A stretch of DNA of 64,000 nucleotides from Prosapia bicincta (taxonomy: Eukaryota; Arthropoda; Insecta; Hemiptera; Cercopidae). The position numbers and the translations under genes are program-made. The stretch lies in assembly GCA_036971475.1 (NCBI GenBank), contig JBAIZL010000001.1:215592444-215656443 (forward strand). Direction: 5' to 3'. Shown in pieces: positions 23,633 through 34,880 of the stretch. Position 1 is the first letter of the stretch, and the number at the start of each line of letters is the position of its first letter. A model generated the notes under the pieces. The model saw nothing but the letters and a program-made list of their open reading frames with translations. It searched no databases and was not told the origin of the DNA.

Positions 23633-25183
23633 TTGATAACAATACCCATGCAATGATGTATAATCAATATATATGTTTTTTTAAATAAATTTAATTGATT
23701 ATAACTGTATATGTTTTATAGTAAATGTTTTAATGGGTCAGTACAATTCGGGGTAATATTGTCTATGACTTAAAGTAGGGAGGAGTATCAAGATTCAGGA
23801 TTAAGGTACGGATCTAATGATATGGGAGGGTCGTTGCTTTAGTACCCTATAGAGTAAAACAAACGAAGAACCCCAACTCGTATATTTTGGGTGCCCTTTT
23901 GTTGGAGAAGGGATAACAAATTAAAGAATTTTAAAGCATTCAAACAGATTGACAATAAGGGTAGCAAGTGATTGCTAGCAAAGATAGAGGTAGACCCTAA
24001 GTAAAAGACATAAAATACGCAAGCTGAAATAATAGGGTCTAATAATCAGTTTCGTTACTCAGGCATGCAGGATAGCTGAGTGATATCAATCCTTTGTCAC
24101 GTCATAAAGGACTGAGTGTCCTGTTTACACCCCATTGTATAATGAAGCTTAAAGTGGGCCCAACAAAGGGAAGAAATGTTCCTCTGATATATTGGAAACT
24201 CATGGTAAAGTAGCCATTTACTTTTATCACCCCCACCTAACCTACAACCCCTATATCCCAAGTCAAGGTTATTTCCACTGTTATTTTCATTTTCCTTTTT
24301 CTCTATTAAGACGAATAATATCTTGGAACAAAATATTCGATTTCCCATATCTTCCTGCTGGGCATCACTTGAGGATGTCTTAACAAGTCCACCCCCAGCT
24401 CTAGTAGGCCAATATTTAATTCTAAGTAACCATAGTTTGTATAACAGAAATCCATTTAACCATAGGCAAATCCTTGCTCTGTGACCATGAAAGGCGATAT
24501 CGTATTGGATATTAAGACGTGTTCTCCCTGTTTTTGATCCAGTTGTTGCTACTACACAATATCTATTTTGTTCCCTATTTTTTATCGCACTTCTCAAACT
24601 TATACAGCCTTTATTTAACTGTTTTCTCCTCGCTATCCCTTCGCGGAGGGTTTTACGGAGTAAGTAGCAGGGTTTTATCTTCTCTAAGGGATGTGAACAA
24701 ACATAAGTAGAGACATACAATTCCTCTAGTATAGGTTCAAGCTAATATGCTAATTAGCGTCTAAAACAAGGAAAGGATTGAGAACCACAGAAAGGATTAG
24801 GTAAGCGTTGTAAAACCCCCTCGGTATAGGATATAAAAGAGGTTTCACATGGCGTCACATGTGCAGGATCGTGTACAGGAAGCACATCCACTCTTAAGTA
24901 GAATCCGTAAGGATGTCTCTCAGTTTTTACCTTGTAGGAAGAAGCACATGGGAAAGAATTTTAGAGGAGGTTTGGTATAACTATTACAGCAATGGGAAAG
25001 GATAAAAAGTATCCCTGAAAATAGGGCCCAATTATGATGTGAGAACAGGCCCCTACTGAGAGTGGAACTATGCCTTGATGGAAGCATTTATCTACCATAA
25101 TAACTTGAAGCAACTTTGGTGTAATTTTTAACTATAAATTAAAAAAAATCTCCAAGTACAAAAACTTTTTTTTTAATGTACTG
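23633..25183. other. Unique sequence, no supported gene
   Basis: It contains purine-rich GGGTAGGG-like phrases and the unidentified 207-codon minus-strand frame listed separately. No RNA gene or transposon terminus is recognised. Confidence 0.45.
24097..24720 (-). other. Unidentified open frame of 207 codons
   Basis: An ATG-initiated frame of 207 residues is the longest non-repeat frame in the window. The product is basic with Arg/Lys-rich and Cys-containing stretches and shows no motif I know, no membrane segments in a regular pattern and no repeats. Two 63-codon frames are open on the opposite strand in the same place. The length is unusual for AT-rich non-coding DNA, but composition here is closer to balanced, which lengthens chance frames. 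It may be an exon fragment or an old transposon piece. Confidence 0.15.
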
Positions 25184-25309
25184 ATGTACATTTCGATTGC
25201 AAAGCAATCATCTTCAAAGGAAATTACTATAAGAGTAATTTCTCTTTCTACAAGAGTTAGTCTTGTAGTAATTTCCCTGAAGATGTTGCTTTGCATTCGA
25301 AATGTACAT
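25184..25309. repeat. 126-bp foldback element with two inner hairpins
   Basis: The outer arms, ATGTACATTTCG…GCAAAGCA…ATCTTCA on the left and its reverse complement ending at 25309, pair over about 40 bp with few mismatches. Inside are two perfect 8-bp hairpins. The first is AAATTACT (25221-25228)/AGTAATTT (25234-25241) with a 5-nt loop. The second is CTACAAGA (25248-25255)/TCTTGTAG (25261-25268) with a 5-nt loop. AAATTACT can also pair with a second AGTAATTT at 25267-25274. Both strands carry short open frames only because the sequence is palindromic. It resembles a snapback MITE. Confidence 0.85.
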
Positions 25310-27123
25310 AAGAACATAAATATAATGTTTTATGGTTTAAGAGCTTCTATTTATTTACAATATATTTTACCAGTTAGTAGGTTCTCTGTTGTAGGATAAT
25401 AAGAGAAAACCCATAATTCACTTGTTCATGGTAGCCTATACCTACTCTTCACTGGGGTTGTAAGAAACGTCCACCCACTATACAACTGTTATTTCCTTTA
25501 GTCCACACTACATTTGTGTTTTTATTAGCCATATATTTTTATTTACCAGTTCTAGCTTTAAATTGAGCATTCACTCTTATCTCACTCGAAAGCAGGTTTT
25601 ATCGCGAATATGAGACCTTGGCATTCTACTTTGACCTACCGTTAACGTTGCTGATAAAACTGATTACGTCATACCTCTAACAAGCGTTTTAGAAATAATT
25701 TCAAGTATATCTTTTGAATTTTTAATGTGCCACATCTGTCCTACTTGTTTCTTACACACCTGCTTCTATTTACAGAACTTTACTGTATACAATCGCTAAT
25801 CATTAGTTTTACTGAAGGTGTTTCCAGTGTGGGTATGAAGTAAACTACGTACAAACCGCACCTTGTGATTACATATTGCTGTATATATTATAAGCAAATA
25901 TGCACATAGTATGTTGCAAAATAGTTTGAAACGTATTGTATAGTGCGTTATAATTAATTTTAAAACTATTTAAACACTAGATCTATTAAACAGACAAGTA
26001 AATTTTAATTGTTAGCTTTAAAAAGTTGTGAATTTTACTTTGTTTGCAAACAGTTGGGCAAAGCTTTGATTCTAAAATAGAACACTTTTGCTCTTTAGAC
26101 TCAAGCAGAGGCGCCGGTGGGTCATTTCGACTGACTGAGGGCGCTGGCCCTTGGAGGAGGACGTTAGCAGGGCCCCAAAGTCATTATTCCTAGTTAAATA
26201 TATAGTCCAAACCTGTGACAAATTCCGTTTAGTAAGGGTATAACTTTTAAATAATAAATCTGTTAAGGTAGAAATTAAAATTGATTGAGATAGGTCCGAA
26301 CGAACTGAATCATTCGATTCGGGAATTCTAGTTGGCGAACTTGTTACTGAAATATATGTAGCGAATACTCGTTAGTGATTTAAGAATAATGCGATAACAT
26401 ATTGGTAAGTGATAACAAGCCATTTTTAACACAATATCTCACAAAGACATTAATATAAACTTTTTAGACTTGTTTCGATCGGTGTAGCGACATTCTCAGA
26501 GAGGACTAAAGTCTGGACATAAACGTTTAGAAGGGTTGCATGCTCTGACGTTTTAAGGCGCTCATGTTTTACTGGGTTAAACGAATAGAGGTGTACAGAA
26601 TCAAGACTTGAGTTGTATATTGTTCAAAAAAGGGAAAGTATTGGTATATTGGAGCTCTAGAGAGAGGAATAACATTAGTTGAGCTCTGAATGATTCTTGT
26701 TATGGAAGAACTCATTGTTCGCGAGGGTTGAAGGCTAAACTAAAGGTTCAAGGAGTGCTTTCCGGTTTTGTGAATATGGGGCAGAATTTGGAAACCGTAA
26801 GGGCGGTTTCAGTTCACTTACAAAGCTATATGCGGCGAGTAAACTCGTTTGTAACCGTGACATGGAACGCGTTACCTCAGGAACGGTTACCCGGCCACAC
26901 ACAGTACATGGGACAAACAACTAACCAGTCTGTAGATATAACCGCTTCCATCGTAATTACATTAAAATAAAACCAATCTTCATTTACTTTGTGTCGCATA
27001 GAAAGTACTGTATTGTGTTGAAGGATAAATTTCAATACTTTTACGCAACATATTTAACGTTTATTTTATATCAAGTGATAATATTATTATTTTTCTTTAA
27101 CCTACTTATTAAAAAAAATTAAA
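25310..27123. other. Unique sequence, no supported gene
   Basis: A short GC-rich island (about 26105-26175) begins CAGAGGCGCCGGTGGG. It could be a transposon end but no partner was found. The 80-codon plus frame (26728-26970) and the 61-codon minus frame overlapping it are unrecognised. An A-run at 27111-27118 is the Pol III terminator of tRNA copy 3. Confidence 0.45.
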
Positions 27124-27140
27124 CGCCCCCGGGTGGGCTC

Positions 27141-27177
<37 letters not shown>

Positions 27178-27197
27178 GCCAATTGCGCCACGGAGGC
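27124..27197 (-). tRNA. tRNA-Asn (GUU anticodon), copy 3
   Basis: The 74-nt minus-strand cloverleaf has anticodon GTT and stems identical to copies 1 and 2. The D loop is one base longer (AATTGGCTA), the commoner animal form. The 5' flank (GGCCTGGTAATTAC on the plus strand) differs from the other copies. An eight-T terminator begins 5 nt beyond the 3' end (27111-27118). All base pairs of the acceptor, anticodon and T stems are kept, so the gene looks functional. Confidence 0.96.
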
Positions 27198-29424
27198 CTG
27201 GTAATTACAACTACAGGTGATGTTTTGTGGGAGTGAAAGGTTTTATGTACCCTGGAAATGTTATTGTTTAGAAATATGTTGAGAGATAGCGCCAGTGGGT
27301 TATGCGTTCCTGATTTATTTTGTTGGAGTCCTACTACACGTATACAAATTTAAATATATTCAATAAAATTAGAGCTTTAAATTTTAACTTAAACATATGT
27401 ATTATTATTATCATTGTAGGGGTTATCAATAATAACATAATTATGCCCGCGCTCCAACATCTGTGAGCCACATGTGGGAGCCTAAGGTAAAGGGGTGGGT
27501 CTACAATGCAGGGAAGAATTATTGTCCATACTCCACTTGGAGAAGATTAACAGATTTATGGGAAGGTTGGGTCTTTAATCGTCAAACTAAAATAACAATA
27601 GGGTTTTGAAATTCAAATAGCTTAGTTTTGTGTGGAAAAATTGCATTGGCCTTTAAAACTCCATGGTTTTGGACAAAGCAAGATTTGGGATAAATACAAG
27701 ATATGAGATGAAGGCAAATCTGGGATAATTGCAAGATCTGGGATCTGGGATAAATGACAAGTATGCCTGTTTTATATCGGACTTATATGAAGAAGTAGCG
27801 AATTAGAATGGGGAAGTAGAAATGTGGAATAAAGATGACTAAAGAAGAGGCAAAATGAGCCCTGGTGCTAGGGGATTAGGGGAGGTGACAGAGCATGGTT
27901 GCTTGCCTGAAGGAGACTGTCTATCGAGACCACAGATATGTCACTTTGCTGGGAGATTGTTATACAAGAGACGGGCTCTGGACGTCATACACGCAAATAG
28001 GAATGCCGCACTCTACCGAGGGCACAGGATGGTGCAACCTTACTTTTAATAAATTATTTCTCCCTTTACTGCCAAACACTGCAACAATGGTAAGTCCGAT
28101 TAAAATTTCCAAATAGGGTTCCTTAAATACAAATTTGTGTGTCTTGAGGCAAAACTCAATAACGGTGACTTGTTTTTAGCTACTTTAGTACAATCGTGAT
28201 GATTTGGTATCACTTAGCACCAAACGTATTTCCAGAATTCATTCAGTTGGGAATCCTTCAGACCCATACGCCAAGCCCCGACTGCTCCTGTGGTAACTAT
28301 AGAACTGTTCTAAAATCTCCTTAAACTAACCTAACTTGACCTAACATTGAACATATTTCTCTCAAGTTTAGTGAGTCATTGTGATAAAAATGTTAATGAC
28401 GCCTAGGCTACCAATAAGCGCAACAAACACAAAATAAAACTAATAAAAAATAAGAAAAAAATAATAAATAGAAAATGAAAAATAGTAACAGAAAAATACA
28501 GATTCTATTAAAACATTAACAAATTAAAGTAGACAAATTTAAAATTAAAAACAAATTTTAAAAGATGTGCTTCCTACAAGGAAGCAAAAAAGAGTTTTTG
28601 AGAAGTATGATTACAGTGGTTGAATAATGAAGGTTTGTAAATAGCAAATAGATAAGATAAGGATGTGAATGTTGGGAAATGGAGAAGTATGTGCACCACA
28701 CGTGTAAGTGGTAGGATGAAGTAGGGAAGTGTGAGAAGTATTAAGGCCTTCTCTCGGTAGGGGTAAAGGGAAGCCTCCAGAAGAAATGGATACAACTGTA
28801 TAAATACTCGTGTACTAACGTGTCGCTAATGTTGTTGGCATTGCCCCGCTCTTAATAGATTCGTGTGGGCGACTAGAAAGGGTTGTCGCATCACAGATTG
28901 GATCAAGGTAGAAATAAAGATAAAATTTACCCCAACATTAAGGTTACAATAATTTCTCGAAGGACAAAACTCAACGAAACGTTTTTATAAATTTTTTTGA
29001 AATATATTTTTGATAGAAAACATCATTATATTTAAAAAATCAGAAGCATTATTTATAATGCTTTTCTCGCTAGTAAAAGAGAATAAACACTGAGGAAAAT
29101 GTTCACCATTCTGCAAACACTTTGATGTTGGCTTCCCATACTACAATGTAACTTTAAGTCTACCATCGGATGTGTGGATAGGGTGGAAAATCATTAAAGG
29201 TGGGAAGATACATATTCCTGGGATAGAGGATGGGAGAAAATCATAGGTCACGTGACCCAGGTCACCCCCGGAGCTGCCTCCACTTTGTAGAGACTATTGA
29301 AAAATCTATAAATGCTAGATACTTGGGGTGTTAATCGGATAAACCAAAAATATATTTTATCGGAAAGTTACAGATATAAAAAAAAACACTTTGGAAGATG
29401 TTTGCTTCAATAGTAAAAGAATAA
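27198..29424. other. Unique sequence, no supported gene
   Basis: It contains short local repeats (GATCTGGGAT-like phrases near 27690-27760), a few CTAAC phrases near 28325-28355 and an A/T-rich stretch at 28430-28560. Overlapping 64- and 73-codon plus frames at 27855-28116 and a 73-codon minus frame at 28574-28795 match nothing I recognise. Confidence 0.45.
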
Positions 29425-29441
29425 CGCCCCCGGGTGGGCTC

Positions 29442-29478
<37 letters not shown>

Positions 29479-29498
29479 GCCGATTGCGCCACGGAGGC
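29425..29498 (-). tRNA. tRNA-Asn (GUU anticodon), copy 4
   Basis: The 74-nt minus-strand cloverleaf has anticodon GTT. The D loop is AATCGGCTA, differing by one base from copy 3; all other positions match the other copies. A TTTT terminator is present (29415-29418 on the plus strand). The 5' flank GCTTGATAA matches copy 2, pointing to shared descent of these two loci. It is the last of four same-strand Asn genes within 7.5 kb. Confidence 0.96.
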
Positions 29499-30320
29499 TT
29501 GATAAGAATGATTATAGAACATTTTTAGCAATATCTCGTAAATAAACTGTGAAATTTTATTAGCGTATTATATCCGAGCTTTACCTATGTAAAGCAAGAT
29601 GTGTAGTAGGTATATGTGAGTTTGTATATCTAGAATAACTGTAATAATAAAAAAAAATTTTATTTAGATCATTTCTTTAATTTTCATGAAGGGTTCTTCT
29701 GTTGATAAATAATCTTTTAAGTGTAAAGCATAGATAAAACTTATTCTACCCTAGTGATGTAGATGTGAGGGATAATAATCTGTATTAATGCAAACTTGGG
29801 GTAGACACAGGAGGAATATGCTCTTTGCTCACAATTACAACGAAAAATACAACTTTTAAAAATGTTATGTAGAGAAACTTTCTTTGCGAGCGCCCAACTA
29901 TACACTATTATAGACAACGCACAAGTTTCAATCAAAAGAAAATTACCAATTAAAACATGAAAAATTAGCATTATAAAAACTTTATTTCATTTGATATAGG
30001 GGCGATATAACGCTGGGGGAGAGTAGCGTACTGAAGAAGGCCATTCTCAAAGGGCCCAATAAAGAAGTGTCTACCCGTTATAGGAAGAGAGATATGGAAC
30101 TAGTTTGGCTTGAGGAAAGGACGCAACTATCCCCATGTACTGGGAACAGGGGTGGTTATAATATCGCATAGCCAGAATCGCTTCCCTGAACTAAATCTGA
30201 CCTCAGCTGGGGCGAAGAGATATGACTACCCCTTTACTTTATAGTTATCCTGTGGGATCATATCCGTTAAGAACATCTATAACTTATCACATTCAAACAA
30301 TTGTGTCAACTTTGTGATAG
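29499..30320. other. Unique sequence, no gene seen
   Basis: A 76-codon minus frame (29741-29971) is not recognised. A more GC-balanced patch at 30000-30260 precedes the 157-bp satellite and shows no repeat structure. Confidence 0.5.
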
Positions 30321-32807
30321 ATAAGGTGTAAGTAACAAGAGGCTCCGACGAGTAAGTAATCATGGGTAGGATTGACTAGTGTAGTGGTATGAACTCTCCT
30401 TGTATAGTAAACGGGAGAAGACCACAGCTGGTTGTGCACGACCTCTTCCCTTACAAGACGTAAGTAACAAGGGGCTCCGACGAGTAGGTAAACAACCATG
30501 CCTTCCTCTGGGTGGATCATGGGTAGGATTGACTAGTGTAGTGGTATGAACTCTCCTTGTATAGTAAACGGGAGAAGACCACAGCTGGTTGTGCACGACC
30601 TCTTCCCACACAAGGTGTAAGTAACAAGAGGCTCCGACGAGTTGGTAAACAACCATGCCTTCCTCTGGGTGGATCATGGGTAGGATTGACTAGTGTAGTG
30701 GTATGAACTCTCCTTGTATAGTAAACGGGAGAAGACCACAGCTGGTTGTGCACGACCTCTTCCCTTACAAGACGTAAGTAACAAGGGGCTCCGACGAGTA
30801 GGTAAACAACCATGCCTTCCTCTGGGTGGATCATGGGTAGGATTGACTAGTGTAGTGGTATGAACCTCCTTGTATAGTAAACGGGAGAAGACCACAGATG
30901 GTTGTGTACGACCTCTTCCCTCACAAGGTGTAAGTAACAAGGGGCTCCGACGAGTAGGTAAACAACCATGCCTTCCTCTGGGTGGATCATGGGTAGGATT
31001 GACTAGTGTAGTGGTATGAACTCTCCTTGTATAGTAAACGGGAGAAGACCACAGCTGGTTGTGCACGACCTCTTCCCTCACAAGGTGTAAGTAACAAGAG
31101 GCTCCGACGAGTAGGTAAACAACCATGCCTTCCTCTGGGTGGATCATGGGTAGGATTGACTAGTGTAGTGGTATGAACTCTCCTTGTATAGTAAACGGGA
31201 GAAGACCACAGATGGTTGTGTACGACCTCTTCCCTCACAAGGTGTAAGTAACAAGGGGCTCCGACGAGTAGGTAAACAACCATGCCTTCCTCTGGGTGGA
31301 TCATGGGTAGGATTGACTAGTGTAGTGGTATGAACTCTCCTTGTATAGTAAACGGGAGAAGACCACAGATGGTTGTGTACGACCTCTTCCCTCACAAGGT
31401 GTAAGTAACAAGGGGCTCCGACGAGTAGGTAAACAACCATGCCTTCCTCTGGGTGGATCATGGGTAGGATTGACTAGTGTAGTGGTATGAACTCTCCTTG
31501 TATAGTAAACGGGAGAAGACCACAGATGGTTGTGTACGGCCTCTTCCCTCACAAGGCGTAAGTAACAAGAGGCTCCGACGAGTTGGTAAACAACCATGCC
31601 TTCCTCTGGGTGGATCATGGGTAGGATTGACTAGTGTAGTGGTATGAACTCTCCTTGTATAGTAAACGGGAGAAGACCACAGATGGTTGTGTACGAAATC
31701 TTCCCTCACAAGGTGTAAGTAACAAGAGGCTCCGACGATTTGGTAAACAACCATGCCTTCCTCTGGGTGGATCATGGGTAGGATTGACTAGTGTAGTGGT
31801 ATGAACTCTCCTTGTATAGTAAACGGGAGAAGACCACAGCTGGTTGTGCACGACCTCTTCCCTCACAAGGTGTAAGTAACAAGAGGCTCCGACGAGTTGG
31901 TAAACAACCATGCCTTCCTCTGGGTGGATCATGGGTAGGATTGACTAGTGTAGTGGTATGAACTCTCCTTGTATAGTAAACGGGAGAAGACCACAGCTGG
32001 TTGTGCACGACCTCTTCCCTCACAAGGTGTAAGTAACAAGAGGCTCCGACGAGTTGGTAAACAACCATGCCTTCCTCTGGATGGATCATGGGTAGGATTG
32101 ACTAGTGTAGTGGTATGAACTCTCCTTGTATAGTAAACGGGAGAAGACCACAGATGGTTGTGTACGACTTCTTCCCTCACAAGGTGTAAGTAACAAGAGG
32201 CTCCGACGAGTTGGTAAACAACCATGCCTTCCTCTGGGTGGATCATGGGTAGGATTGACTAGTGTAGTGGTATGAACTCTCCTTGTATAGTAAACGGGAG
32301 AAGACCACAGCTGGTTGTGCACGACCTCTTCCCTCACAAGGTGTAAGTAACAAGAGGCTCCGACGAGTAGGTAAACAACCATGCCTTCCTCTGGGTGGAT
32401 CATGGGTAGGATTGACTAGTGTAGTGGTATGAACTCTCCTTGTATAGTAAACGGGAGAAGACCACAGCTGGTTGTGCACGACCTCTTCCCTCACAAGGTG
32501 TAAGTAACAAGGGATTCCGACGAGTTGGTAAACAACCATGCCTTCCTCTGGGTGGATCATGGGTAGGATTGACTAGTGTAGTGGTATGAACTCTCCTTGT
32601 ATAGTAAACGGGAGAAGATCACAGCTGGTTGTGCACGACCTCTTCCCTCACAAGGTGTAAGTAACAAGGGATTCCGACGAGTTGGTAAACAACCATGCCT
32701 TCCTCTGGGTGGATCATGGGTAGGATTGACTAGTGTAGTGGTATGAACTCTCCTTGTATAGTAAACGGGAGAAGACCACAGATGGTTGTGTACGACCTCT
32801 TCCCTTA
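30321..32807. repeat. 157-bp satellite, 16 units
   Basis: The unit runs from CAAGGTGTAAGTAACAAG through CTCCGACGAG, AACAACCATGCCTTCCTCTG, ATCATGGGTAGGATTGACTA and GTAAACGGGAGAAGACCACA to CACGACCTCTTCCC. Repeated landmarks are 157 bp apart. The first unit lacks about 30 bp in the AAACAACC…GGTGG part, and the unit near 30870 has a 1-bp deletion. Minus-strand frames of 105 codons recur every 157 bp. They are the same repeat read through a frame change (157 = 3 x 52 + 1), not genes. Two linked variant types exist: AGCTGG with GTGCAC, and AGATGG with GTGTAC. Confidence 0.97.
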
Positions 32808-33342
32808 AGTACGCCTCCCCTCCCCGATACTTAAAGTGGAACCCCGAGTTGTAAAATAGTACCTAATGTGAATCCTTACAAATATTTGAACCGCAAGCTA
32901 AACGTATCCGACCGCAACGCCTACAAGTGACTAACTAAATCTAGACCAGTTTTAATGCATCAGTAACACTAAAATTTATGAATACCACAACCAGAAGCCC
33001 AAGAACGTGTTTGCCTTCCGTAGACTCGCTGATAAGGACGCACACAATGCATCACGACACGTCTCAGGCTATCAGATCCATTTGGAATGCAAGGATAAAG
33101 CCCCGGACAATATCCTGCGTACGTTAGTCATAACCAGACTAACCTGTTCGTTTTGAAGCCTGGCACATTTTGAAAGACACCACGGACTGGATTCGCTGGT
33201 AACAATGGCATTCCTTAATTCCGGTTTCTCTTTTCTACAAAAGCTAGTTGGAGTGTTCAGTTCTTTATATTTTATTCTGACGTGAATCAAGATTAAAACT
33301 TACCACGCTCAAAGAAATTGTTTATAAAAATAATTGTACGAA
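32808..33342. other. Unique sequence between two satellites
   Basis: A 72-codon minus frame (33072-33290) lies in a moderately GC-balanced patch. Its product has no motif I recognise. Nothing else is seen. Confidence 0.45.
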
Positions 33343-34296
33343 ATTCAATAATGTATTTATGATTGGGCTATGATTCAATGTATCTATGATTGGGCTATGA
33401 TTCAATGTATCTATGATTGGGCTATGATTCAATGTATCTATGATTAGGCTATGATTCAATGTATCTATGATTGGGCTATGATTCAATGTATCTATGATTG
33501 GGCTATGATTCAATGTATCTATGATTGGGCTATGATTCAATGTATCTATGATTGGGCTATGATTCAATGTATCTATGATTGGGCTATGATTCAATGTATC
33601 TATGATTAGACTATGATTCAATGTATCTATGATTGGGCTATGATTCAATGTATCTATGATTGGGCTATGATTCAATGTATCTATGATTGGGCTATGATTC
33701 AATGTATCTATGATTGGGCTATGATTCAATGTATCTATGATTAAGCTATGATTCAATGTATCTATGATTGGGCTATGATTCAATGTATCTATGATTGGGC
33801 TATGATTCAATGTATCTATGATTGGGCTATGATTCAATGTATCTATGATTAGGCTATGATTCAATGTATCTATGATTGGGCTATGATTCAATGTATCTAT
33901 GATTGGGCTATGATTCAATGTATCTATGATTAGGCTATGATTCAATATATCTATGATTGGGCTATGATTCAATGTATCTATGATTGGGCTATGATTCAAT
34001 GTATCTATGATTAGGCTATGATTCAATGTATCTATGATTGGGCTATGATTCAATGTATCTATGATTGGGCTATGATTCAATGTATCTATGATTGGGCTAT
34101 GATTCAATGTATCTATGATTGGGCTATGATTCAATGTATCTATGATTGGGCTATGATTCAATGTATCTATGATTAGGCTATGATTCAATGTATCTATGAT
34201 TGGGCTATGATTCAATGTATCTATGATTGGGCTATGATTCAATGTATCTATGATTAGGCTATGATTCAATGTATCTATGATTGGGCTATGACTCAA
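33322..34296 (-). other. 324-codon open frame through the 27-bp repeat
   Basis: Because 27 is divisible by 3, the minus strand reads as 35 repeats of SPIIDTLNH or SLIIDTLNH after an initial Met, ending in a short non-repeat tail. Eight units (2, 5, 11, 14, 17, 21, 26 and 32 from the start) have Leu, the rest Pro. The TAAGC and TAGAC variants are silent in this frame (TTA for CTA; AGT for AGC). On the plus strand the matching frame is broken by TAG in the variant units. No signal peptide, promoter or splice context supports expression; a chance frame in a repeat is the simplest explanation. Confidence 0.15.
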
Positions 34297-34316
34297 TGTA
34301 TCTATGATTAGGCTAT
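33343..34316. repeat. 27-bp minisatellite, about 36 units
   Basis: The unit is CTATGATTGGGC plus TATGATTCAATGTAT. About 36 near-identical copies are present. The main variant changes TGGGC to TAGGC, with rarer TAAGC and TAGAC forms. The left end has TTTATG in place of CTATG. The right end stops abruptly at GGCTAT, 34316. Confidence 0.98.
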
Positions 34317-34475
34317 TATGGTAGAGTTATATCGTTCATTCCCTAAAACGTCTAAAGAAAACCTTCAGGGTTTAAATACAATCAATGTATCAGTCTGGTG
34401 TATCTATATACATATTTTATCATATAAAATATTTATTCATATAATAAAATATATGAATAATAGGCCTATATGAAA

Positions 34476-34560
<85 letters not shown>

Positions 34561-34694
34561 AAATTCTTATATAAATTCATATTATATATATAATTATATA
34601 TATATTTATAATATTAATATATATATATATATATAATTATATTAATTAATTATATAAATTATATATATATATTATTTGTATATTATATATATTG

Positions 34695-34781
<87 letters not shown>

Positions 34782-34880
34782 TTCATATAAATTCATATAT
34801 ATGAATAATATATATTATATATAATAAATATATGGAATATTTTATATTTATGAAAATATTTTATTCATATATTCAATATT
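34317..34880. repeat. TA-rich simple sequence
   Basis: Long TA runs (about 34476-34558, 34696-34726 and 34734-34778) are separated by short AT-rich spacers such as AAATTCATAT, some in opposite orientations. Confidence 0.9.

Noticed and set aside
26105..26175. GC-rich CAGAGGCGCC start resembling a transposon terminal repeat
   Set aside because: No reverse-complement partner or target-site duplication was found nearby.
26728..26970. 80-codon plus-strand frame overlapping a 61-codon minus-strand frame
   Set aside because: No recognisable motif and both strands open; most likely chance.
28325..28355. CTAAC-rich phrase resembling insect telomere repeats
   Set aside because: Only a few imperfect CCTAA-like words occur, too short and irregular for telomeric DNA.
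30293..32560. Series of overlapping 75-157 codon minus-strand frames with near-identical peptides
   Set aside because: They recur every 157 bp and arise because the repeat is open in two successive frames. The unit length is not a multiple of 3, so no continuous protein could follow the array.
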